This document shows positions 7,027 to 13,003 of a stretch of DNA of 16,890 nucleotides, in pieces. The first letter of the stretch is position 1. Every line of letters starts with the position of its first letter. The position numbers were made by a program, and so were the translations under genes. Below the pieces are notes generated by a model. The model saw nothing but the letters and a program-made list of their open reading frames with translations, was not told where the DNA came from and did not search any database. This DNA is from Microbacterium sp. p3-SID336 (lineage in GTDB: Bacteria; Actinomycetota; Actinomycetes; Actinomycetales; Microbacteriaceae): positions 1 to 16,890 of the forward strand of contig NZ_JALXPE010000076.1 of the NCBI RefSeq assembly GCF_025143365.1. Direction: 5' to 3'.

Positions 7027-8811
7027 TCAGGCGCGCAGCGCGAGCAGCAGCGTCCGCAGAAGTCCGCGCACGCCTCCGGTCGCGCGGTGACGGGTGAGGC
7101 CCTCGCTGACCGCCGCCCCCGTGCGTGCCGACACGAACCACGGCGGGGTGGGCAGGATGGTGAGCCGACCGCCGCCGTTCGCGACCGGGAGCGACCGGGG
7201 GAACGGACGGAACGGCCCGCGCAGCACCGAGCGTTCCACGCGATCGAGCAGCAGGGCGTTGTGCACCACGCCGAGGCCGCTGCCGACGTCGGCGATCGTG
7301 CCGCCGGGATACGCGCCCCACGTGAGGGTCGGGGTGATGAAGCCGAACGCCGTCCACGCGTTGATCGCGATGGAGCCGTAGTGCAGCGCGGTCAGCGCGC
7401 GCTCGAACCCGCTGCCGAGCGCCTTCTCGGTCGCCGGGTCGATGAGCAGGTTCGCGCCGAGCGTCCCCTGCAGCTTCTCGTTCGCGTGGGCCACGGCGGC
7501 GTCCAGGAACTCCTGGCCGGTCCCCGGCAGGCTCACCACGCCGAGCACCGGCGCGAAGTACTCGGTGGTCTCCAGCGCGGTCGGGTCGTCGTCGCCGTCG
7601 ATCTCGACGAGCAGGCGGTCGCCGAGCACGAGCGCGTCGGGGTAGTCGTCGGTCGCCGTCTGCATGCGGGCGGGAGAGCCCGGGTACCAGATCGGGCGCT
7701 CCGGCGCCTTCGCGTACGCGCGGCGCAGCGCGGCGCGGAACTCGTCGGCCTGATCCCAGTCCGATGACAGGAGGACGACCTGGCCGGCGATGCAGTTGTG
7801 GCCGCAGTTCTGCAGTCGCATGGTGGCGATGTGCTCGGCCTGGTAGGCGATGTCCGCCGCGGTCCACGCACCCGGCACGACGATGATGGGCGACACGCCG
7901 CCGAGTTCGGCCGTGATCGGCTTCTTCAGCAGCGGACGGTCCTCGCGGCGCCGGCGCTTCGTGGCTGCCGCGGCCTTGCCGCTCGACGGCCCCCACACGA
8001 TCGTGTCGAACGTCGCCGCGGAGCCCGTGATGTGCACGTGCGCGAGTCCAGGGTGCTGCGTGAGGTAGGCGCCCGCAGCAGGCCCGCCGCGCACGATCCG
8101 CAGGAGACCCGGTTCGATCAGCGGCGCGAGTGCCCGCTTGTACACGGGCACCAGGGCATCCTGCGTGGGGTTCACCTTCAGCAGCGCGGTGCGGTTGTGC
8201 GCCAGCAGCTCGTACAGCACGTCGAGCACCGGGATCGAGGTCACGTTGCCCGCGCCGAGCACCAGTCCGACGCCGCCCGATGCCGTGGGTGTGCGCTGGG
8301 CGAGACCGGCCGTGGCCCGTGCGGTGCCAGGCGTGGTGCCGGGCTCGAGCCACACCTCGCCCGTGAAGCCGGACAGCAGGAAGCGGTCGATGCCCGTGAG
8401 GGGGAAGGCGTGCACCCGCGCCCGGCCGCCCGGGGCCCTGTCCACGCGGACGCCGTCGAGCGGATTCACGCCGTTCGCGAGGCGCGTCAGGGTCTCCACG
8501 TACGCGTCGAGGGCGCCCAGCACGCTGTAGGGGCCGCTCAGCCACTCCTCGCCGCGGAGCGGGTGCCGTTCGTCGAGGCCCTTGGAGGCGGCCGCCGTGT
8601 GCGCCCAGTCCTCGGCCGCTGCGGCGACGGCCGTCCGCACCTGTCGCAGCAGCGTCGCGCGCTGCGCGAGGGTCAGGGCGGCCCACACGGCCGTTCCGGT
8701 GTGCAGCTCGGAGACCGCGGTGTCGAGTCGCTCCTGCTCGCCCTCGCTGAGCGCGGGGGCGGTGTCTGCGGGGGCGGGGGAGGCGGGCGTCGTCGTGCTC
8801 GCAGAAGTCAT
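7027..8811 (-). CDS. Long-form aldehyde dehydrogenase family protein
   Basis: The 594-residue protein belongs to the NAD(P)-dependent aldehyde dehydrogenase superfamily. Conserved pieces are the ITGSAATFD nucleotide-loop motif (about 261-269), the general base E302 in TAELGG, the catalytic C340 in NCGHNCIAG, and the late E417-x-F motif in TTEYFAPVLGV. It is about 100 residues longer than a standard ALDH (about 490). The extra length lies in an Ala/Thr/Pro-rich N-terminus, a basic insertion before the catalytic Glu (KRRRRE, about 285-290) and a C-terminal extension. The ATG at 8811 has AAGGAG at good spacing. The open frame continuing upstream to 9948 is antisense-like read-through without a signal. 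It follows the MFS transporter gene by 29 bp, so the pair probably forms an operon for uptake and oxidation of one compound. The substrate is unknown. Confidence 0.9.
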   Translation of the reverse strand: MTSASTTTPASPAPADTAPALSEGEQERLDTAVSELHTGTAVWAALTLAQRATLLRQVRTAVAAAAEDWAHTAAASKGLDERHPLRGEEWLSGPYSVLGALDAYVETLTRLANGVNPLDGVRVDRAPGGRARVHAFPLTGIDRFLLSGFTGEVWLEPGTTPGTARATAGLAQRTPTASGGVGLVLGAGNVTSIPVLDVLYELLAHNRTALLKVNPTQDALVPVYKRALAPLIEPGLLRIVRGGPAAGAYLTQHPGLAHVHITGSAATFDTIVWGPSSGKAAAATKRRRREDRPLLKKPITAELGGVSPIIVVPGAWTAADIAYQAEHIATMRLQNCGHNCIAGQVVLLSSDWDQADEFRAALRRAYAKAPERPIWYPGSPARMQTATDDYPDALVLGDRLLVEIDGDDDPTALETTEYFAPVLGVVSLPGTGQEFLDAAVAHANEKLQGTLGANLLIDPATEKALGSGFERALTALHYGSIAINAWTAFGFITPTLTWGAYPGGTIADVGSGLGVVHNALLLDRVERSVLRGPFRPFPRSLPVANGGGRLTILPTPPWFVSARTGAAVSEGLTRHRATGGVRGLLRTLLLALRA

Positions 8812-8840
8812 CGGCGTCTCCTTCGGACGGGGATCCCAGC

Positions 8841-10235
8841 TTAGGCGGCGGAGGTGGGCGCGGCCTCGATGTCCTCGCGTCGCAGACGGTAGCGGCGCAG
8901 CGTGAGCAGGCTGCCGGCCATGAGCACCGCGGGCAGCAGGCTGAAGCTCAGCACGATCCCTGTGATCGCGGCCTCCGGCTGGGTCACTGCGACCCCGGCG
9001 ACCGTGGAGACGTACCCGGTGGCGGCCAGGGTGAGCGACACCGCGGTGGCGCCGAGGGCGAAGCCGACGGTCTCGCCGGCGGTCCAGATCCCGGTGAAGG
9101 TGCCCGCCTGGCCCGGCCCGTTCTCCGCCTCGTCGTGCGAGATCACATCCGGGAGCATGGCCATGGGCAGCGACTGCAACCCGGCGTAGGCGATGCCCGC
9201 GACGGCGACGGCGCCGTAGATCCAGCCGCCGGGTGCCCACACCGCGACGATCAGCACGAGCGCCGCGGCGGTGAACAGCGCGCTCGCGGCGGTGAAGGCG
9301 CGCTCCTTCCCGGTGCGCCGTGACACAGCCGTCCACACCGGCGTCGCCAGCAGAGCGGGGCCGACGAGGGCGACGAAGACCAGGGTCACCGCGTCCTCCG
9401 AGCGCAGCACCCAGGTCGCCAGGTACTGCGCGCCCGCCAGCATGGTGCCCGTCGCCAGGGCCTGCAGCACGAAGGTGCCGAGCAGGGCACGGAACGGCTG
9501 GCTGCGCCGCAGGGTGCGGAAGCCGGACAGATACTGATCGCGCCAGGTGGACGGCGGGAGCGAGGCGGCCGGGAGGGCGTCGGCCCGTCGGGCGGCGGTG
9601 CGAGCGGTGCGTGCGGCGATCAGCATGCCGAGGCCGATCGCGAGTCCGGCGGCGACGCCCATCACGAGGTACCCGGTGACCGGATCGTCCGCGGCCTTGC
9701 GGAGCGCGGGACCGCCGGCGCCGAAGAGCAGGATCGCCGCGGTCAGCACCACCACCCGCCAGCCCAACAGCCGGGTGCGCTCGTCGTAGCCGCGGGTCAG
9801 CTCGGCGGGCAGCGCCACGTACGGCACCTGGAAGAGGCTGAACGCCGTCGCGGTCGCGAGGAACGCCAGCAGCACGCAGACGCCGCCGGCGACGGGACCC
9901 CAGGACGGCGGCACGGCGAACGTCAGCGCGAAGAAGACGGGCAGGCACAGGGCGCCCGTCACCATGAACCCGCGCCGCGAGCCGGTCCTGGCGTACTGCC
10001 GATCCGAGGCGGCGCCGATCAGCGGGTCGATCAGGACGTCCCAGATCTTCGCGGCCGTCACGATCGCACCCGCCGCGAGCGCGGCCACGCCGAGGTTGTC
10101 GGTGAGGAAGTAGGTCAGCACCAGGCCGGGCAGGGTGGCGTAGCCACCTGTCCCGACCGAGCCGATCGCGTACAGCGCGATGGTGCGGGGTGCCAGCCGG
10201 GCGGATGCTCGTTCGGGGCGAGCCTCGATGCTCAT
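8841..10235 (-). CDS. MFS transporter, GPH (sugar:cation symporter) type
   Basis: The 464-residue integral membrane protein has about 12 hydrophobic segments. The first cytoplasmic loop block WDVLIDPLIGAASDRQYARTG (from residue 65) and the later LPDVISHDEAENG motif match the glycoside-pentoside-hexuronide:cation symporter group (MelB-like, MFS_2). Substrates of that group are usually sugars, glycosides or related small organics, but divergent actinobacterial members are often misnamed and the substrate here cannot be read from sequence. The ATG at 10235 has no Shine-Dalgarno and lies 6 nt after TACACT, so a leaderless start is likely. It is followed after 29 bp by the aldehyde dehydrogenase gene on the same strand. 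Confidence 0.88.
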   Translation of the reverse strand: MSIEARPERASARLAPRTIALYAIGSVGTGGYATLPGLVLTYFLTDNLGVAALAAGAIVTAAKIWDVLIDPLIGAASDRQYARTGSRRGFMVTGALCLPVFFALTFAVPPSWGPVAGGVCVLLAFLATATAFSLFQVPYVALPAELTRGYDERTRLLGWRVVVLTAAILLFGAGGPALRKAADDPVTGYLVMGVAAGLAIGLGMLIAARTARTAARRADALPAASLPPSTWRDQYLSGFRTLRRSQPFRALLGTFVLQALATGTMLAGAQYLATWVLRSEDAVTLVFVALVGPALLATPVWTAVSRRTGKERAFTAASALFTAAALVLIVAVWAPGGWIYGAVAVAGIAYAGLQSLPMAMLPDVISHDEAENGPGQAGTFTGIWTAGETVGFALGATAVSLTLAATGYVSTVAGVAVTQPEAAITGIVLSFSLLPAVLMAGSLLTLRRYRLRREDIEAAPTSAA

Positions 10236-10241
10236 CGCGCC

Positions 10242-10247
10242 AGTGTA
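10242..10247 (-). promoter_or_regulatory. -10 element for a leaderless MFS-ALDH transcript
   Basis: TACACT on the minus strand is followed by exactly 6 nt and then the MFS ATG at 10235. It sits in the 31-bp gap after the glutaredoxin-like gene. No Shine-Dalgarno is present. This suggests the MFS-ALDH pair has its own promoter rather than depending on the upstream operon. Confidence 0.5.
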
Positions 10248-10266
10248 GCGGCGCGATGACGGCGGA

Positions 10267-10530
10267 TCAGATGATCGAGAGCTCGCGCAGCTTCGACTCC
10301 ACGTCGGCGTTCGACGGCTCCACGTGGTGCGAGGAGTCGGGGTACACGACGACCGGGATGTTGGTGCGGCCCGAGATCTCCTTGGCGACGTCGGCCGCGG
10401 CGGGGTCGGCGACCAGGTCGACGTAGGTGTACGCGACGCCCAGCTCGTCGAGCTGCTTCTTGGTGCGGATGCAGTCGCGGCACCAGTCGGCGCCGAACAT
10501 CGTGATGGTGTCGGAGACGGGAGAGGTCAT
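10267..10530 (-). CDS. Glutaredoxin/mycoredoxin-like protein
   Basis: The 87-residue thioredoxin-fold protein carries the redox motif W16-C17-R-D-C20 and a conserved TNIP segment with the likely cis-Pro P59. Size and the phrases TITMFGADWCRDCIRTKK and DLVADP fit the actinobacterial mycoredoxin/glutaredoxin family. That family reduces mixed disulfides with mycothiol or other low-molecular-weight thiols. CRDC differs from the usual mycoredoxin CGYC/CPYC dipeptide, which could change redox potential or partner. It acts in the cytoplasm. The start lies 9 nt after the hydrolase stop codon. GGAGG abuts the ATG with only one base between, too close for a normal ribosome site, while TAGGCT is 6 nt upstream, so a leaderless start is also possible. 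Confidence 0.87.
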   Translation of the reverse strand: MTSPVSDTITMFGADWCRDCIRTKKQLDELGVAYTYVDLVADPAAADVAKEISGRTNIPVVVYPDSSHHVEPSNADVESKLRELSII

Positions 10531-10536
10531 GCCTCC

Positions 10537-10542
10537 AGCCTA
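10537..10542 (-). promoter_or_regulatory. Possible -10 element for the glutaredoxin-like gene
   Basis: TAGGCT on the minus strand, identical to the mdh hexamer, lies exactly 6 nt before the ATG at 10530. Its first three bases are the TAG stop codon of the upstream hydrolase. If active, it would separate redox-gene expression from the upstream operon. Coincidence cannot be excluded. Confidence 0.35.
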
Positions 10543-11442
10543 CGTCGGCTGCGAAGGGGTGGCTCCGAAGAACGAGGCGAGCGACGCGGCCAGCTCCTCT
10601 GGCGCCTCCTCGGCCATGTGGTGGCCGCTGTCGACCGAGTGGCCGCTGACGTCGTCGGCCCAGTCCCGCCAGATCCGCAGCGGATCGCCGTACAGGTCCT
10701 CCAGGTCATCGCGGGACGACCACAGCACGAGCGTCGGCATGGCCAGGCGCCGGCCGGCGGCCCGGTCGGCCTCCTCGTGCTCACGGTCGATCGTCAGACC
10801 GGCCCGGTAGTCCTCGAGCATGGCCCTGACCACTGCGGGGTCGTGCACGGCGCGCTGCAGCTCCGCGTGGTTGGCGGCGCCCATGCTCGCGGGGTCGGCC
10901 TTGGGGGCGTACCAGGCCGCGGGGTCGGCGCCGATCACACGTTCCGGGATCTCGGGCTGTGCGAAGAAGAACCAGTGCCACCACCGGGTCGCGAAGGAGG
11001 CGTCGGCGCGGTCGAGGTGTTCGCTGAGGGGCAGGCAGTCGAGCAGGGCCACCCGCTCCACGGCCTCCGGGTGGTCGAGCGCCAGGCGCAGCGCGACGTA
11101 GCTGCCCCTGTCGTGCCCCGCGAGCAGCACCCGCTCGTGGCCCAGGTGCCGTGCGACCGCGAGGATGTCCGCCGCCACGGCTCTCTTCGCATGGGCGGAG
11201 TGGTCCGCGGTCGGCGCGGGGCCGCGCGACCGCCCGTATCCGCGGAGGTCGGGGCAGATCACGGTGAAACCGCTGTCCACGAGCCGCGGTGCGACGCGAT
11301 GCCAGGTGGCCGAGGTGCGCGGGTGGCCGTGCAGCAGCACCACGGGCGGGCCGGAGCCGCCGTGCCGCACCACGATGTCCGCATCACCGGTGTCGACCGT
11401 CTCGGTCGCGAACCCGGGGAACAGCTCGTCGCCGTCGCTCAT
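10540..11442 (-). CDS. Alpha/beta hydrolase of the fluoroacetate/haloacetate dehalogenase group
   Basis: The 300-residue alpha/beta hydrolase has an aspartate nucleophile rather than serine: D111 in AGHDRGS. The order HGHPRTSATWHRVAP, PDLRGYGRS, HAKRAVAADI, WWHWFFFAQPEIPE, EDYRAG and SGHHMAEEAPEE closely follows fluoroacetate dehalogenase (FAcD, DehH1-like). By eye the triad is D111-H274-D135, and the halide pocket is H156, W157 and Y212. R112, one of two arginines binding the substrate carboxylate, is present. The second (R114 of the Rhodopseudomonas enzyme) is Y115 here, so the natural substrate may not be a 2-haloacid. Epoxide hydrolase-like chemistry is the alternative. The ATG at 11442 overlaps the stop of the CDF transporter gene (ATGA), so translation is coupled. 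Confidence 0.85.
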   Translation of the reverse strand: MSDGDELFPGFATETVDTGDADIVVRHGGSGPPVVLLHGHPRTSATWHRVAPRLVDSGFTVICPDLRGYGRSRGPAPTADHSAHAKRAVAADILAVARHLGHERVLLAGHDRGSYVALRLALDHPEAVERVALLDCLPLSEHLDRADASFATRWWHWFFFAQPEIPERVIGADPAAWYAPKADPASMGAANHAELQRAVHDPAVVRAMLEDYRAGLTIDREHEEADRAAGRRLAMPTLVLWSSRDDLEDLYGDPLRIWRDWADDVSGHSVDSGHHMAEEAPEELAASLASFFGATPSQPT

Positions 11443-12416
11443 CGGCCCGGGTCCGCTTCGTCGGGCAGCTCCTCCACGGGGACCACGACCACGTCCTGCA
11501 CCTTCCAGTCGAGGTCGGTGATGCCCTCGGCGGCCGCGGTCAGCTCGGCCAGGGTCACGGCGCGGCGATGCGGCACCACGAACGCCTCGATGTGGAAGAC
11601 CTGCCCCTGATCGCGCATGCGCACCGCCGCCGCCTCGACCCAGGGCCGGCTGCGCAGGTACGACACGATGTCGCGCGCGAGGGGATGGGGCTTCGTGCTG
11701 TCGAACGTGCGGGCCCGCTGGTCCATGAGGTCGACCACGGCGGTCCTGGTGTTGCGGAAGCCGTCCCAGATGATGCCGAGGGAGATGAAGAGCGCCGCCG
11801 CACCGTCGAGCCACCACAGCCCCACACCGACGCCGAGCACGCCGACGATCGAGGCGACCGTGGTCTGCCAGTCCGCCTTGGCCATGTCCGCGTCGGCGTA
11901 GAGCAGCTTGTTGTGCAGCACGGGGGCGAGCTTGGCCTTCGCGGGACCGTAGAAGAAAACCGGGCCGACGATCACGACCAGCATCACCGCGACCATGAGC
12001 CACCCGAGCCACACCGTCTGCCCGAACAGCTGCACGGTGCCGATCGTGGGATGCTCTCCCGCGATCAGACCCGTGACGGCTTCGACGGCGAGGTTGAGCC
12101 CGACCGCGAGGAGGGCGACACCGGCGACGAGGTGCCCGACGCCCATCGCCCTGTGCAGGCCGTACGGGTGCTTCCTGGTCGGCCGCCGCCGCACGAAGAG
12201 CAGCGCCGTGAGGAAGGCGATCTGCGGGATCAGGGACAGCATGTCCTCGATCCACGCGGTTCGCATCGCCTGGGACTCGCCGACCACGAGCGCGATCACC
12301 GCGATCGTGATCGAGGTGTAGACGATGGTGAAGACCTCCCAGCGCACCGCCTTGCGGATCGCGCGCTCCTGCTCGGAGGGGAGCTCGGTGCGGCCGAACT
12401 GCCTCGTCTCGGTCAT
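11439..12416 (-). CDS. Cation diffusion facilitator family transporter
   Basis: The 325-residue protein has about six membrane segments (roughly 25-215) and a soluble C-terminal domain (about 240-315), the layout of CDF metal/proton antiporters. The TM2-TM3 loop carries H83-P-Y-G. In canonical CDFs each of TM2 and TM5 contributes an H/D-x-x-x-D metal pair. Here TM2 reads E57-D-M-L-S61 and TM5 reads M178-A-K-A-D182, so the site differs from the zinc type, and the exported ion cannot be assigned. The C-terminal domain (VFHIEAFVVP) has the ferredoxin-like pattern of the family. Both ends overlap neighbours by ATGA: the binding lipoprotein upstream and the hydrolase downstream. The three products are therefore likely made together. 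Confidence 0.88.
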   Translation of the reverse strand: MTETRQFGRTELPSEQERAIRKAVRWEVFTIVYTSITIAVIALVVGESQAMRTAWIEDMLSLIPQIAFLTALLFVRRRPTRKHPYGLHRAMGVGHLVAGVALLAVGLNLAVEAVTGLIAGEHPTIGTVQLFGQTVWLGWLMVAVMLVVIVGPVFFYGPAKAKLAPVLHNKLLYADADMAKADWQTTVASIVGVLGVGVGLWWLDGAAALFISLGIIWDGFRNTRTAVVDLMDQRARTFDSTKPHPLARDIVSYLRSRPWVEAAAVRMRDQGQVFHIEAFVVPHRRAVTLAELTAAAEGITDLDWKVQDVVVVPVEELPDEADPGR

Positions 12417-12913
12417 CGTCCGACCTCCTCGTCGAGGTACGTCTCGAGGGAGGAGAGGAAGGCGTTCTCGCCCAGGGGGACGAGCATCACGAGCTCTCGG
12501 TCGCCGGCCCCCTCGATTCCCGGGTAGCCGCGCGTCACGCCCGCCTTGTCGATCCAGGGGGTGTCCGGGGTCAGACCGCCGGCGACGAGATCGAGGTCCC
12601 CGGTCTCGAGCATTCGGACGAGCGTCTCCTCCGAGGCGACCGTCCACGTGATGTCGGCGTCGATCCGGTCGGCGAACCCCTCGACGAGATCGACAACGGT
12701 GCCGCGGGGCTCGCTCCCCGACACCTCCACGAGCTCGCCGTCCGGCGAGGTGCCGACGCGGAGCTCTCCGCCTGTCACGGCGTCGAGGGTCCCGTCCGGG
12801 TCGGCGGGGACGGTCAGACCGCAGCCGGCGAGAACCGCGGCCAGCGCGCCTCCGGCGACGGCGGTCGTCACACGCAGCGCGATGCGGGCGCGCGGAATCG
12901 ATGATCTCCTCAC
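12413..12913 (-). CDS. Lipoprotein with a single-lobe solute-binding (SBP_bac_3-like) domain
   Basis: The 166-residue product has a basic signal sequence and lipobox L28-A-G-C31, so it should be lipid-anchored outside the membrane. Residues about 49-132 (GELRVGTSPDG, RGTVVDLVEGFADRI, ETLVRMLETGDLDLVAGGLT, RGYPG) match lobe 1 of family-3 solute-binding proteins. The sequence then jumps to a short segment (ELVMLVPLGENAFLSSLETYL) like the closing strand and helix of that family. The roughly 100 residues of lobe 2 are absent. The frame is intact and ends in an ATGA overlap with the CDF gene, so this is not a random truncation. The start is a GTG at 12913; a TGA lies just upstream in frame, and no good ribosome site is seen. 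A metal or small-ligand sensor for the transporter is speculation. Confidence 0.82.
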   Translation of the reverse strand: MRRSSIPRARIALRVTTAVAGGALAAVLAGCGLTVPADPDGTLDAVTGGELRVGTSPDGELVEVSGSEPRGTVVDLVEGFADRIDADITWTVASEETLVRMLETGDLDLVAGGLTPDTPWIDKAGVTRGYPGIEGAGDRELVMLVPLGENAFLSSLETYLDEEVGR

Positions 12914-12920
12914 GGCTCAC

Positions 12921-12950
12921 AGCATGCTCCCGCGCCGCGGTTCGGGGCAA
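12921..12950 (-). promoter_or_regulatory. Possible promoter of the SBP-CDF-hydrolase operon
   Basis: On the minus strand TTGCCC (12945-12950), an 18-bp spacer and CATGCT (12921-12926) lie 7 nt before the GTG at 12913. The arrangement would give a leaderless GTG start. The first -10 base is off consensus, so confidence is low. No convincing terminator for the upstream secreted-protein gene was found in this 90-bp gap. Confidence 0.3.
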
Positions 12951-13003
12951 CGGTGTTGACGCCGCCCTCACGTCGAGGCTATGGAGGCCGGTCGCGCCGG
13001 GGC

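Noticed and set aside
8812..9948. Upstream extension of the aldehyde dehydrogenase reading frame
   Set aside because: It overlaps the MFS transporter gene on the same strand in another frame and encodes Arg-rich low-complexity sequence. The start at 8811 has a good ribosome site.
10324..11610. 428-codon plus-strand frame over the redoxin and hydrolase genes
   Set aside because: It is antisense to two genes with intact active-site motifs and has no family resemblance.
12413..12913. Frameshifted or truncated pseudogene of a full solute-binding protein
   Set aside because: The frame is intact, the closing segment of the family is present at the C-terminus, and the stop overlaps the next start by ATGA.
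12956..12985. Plus-strand TTGACG with TATGGA 18 bp further on, looking like a promoter
   Set aside because: No plus-strand gene follows. It would only make antisense RNA to the secreted-protein gene, and the -10 match is partial.
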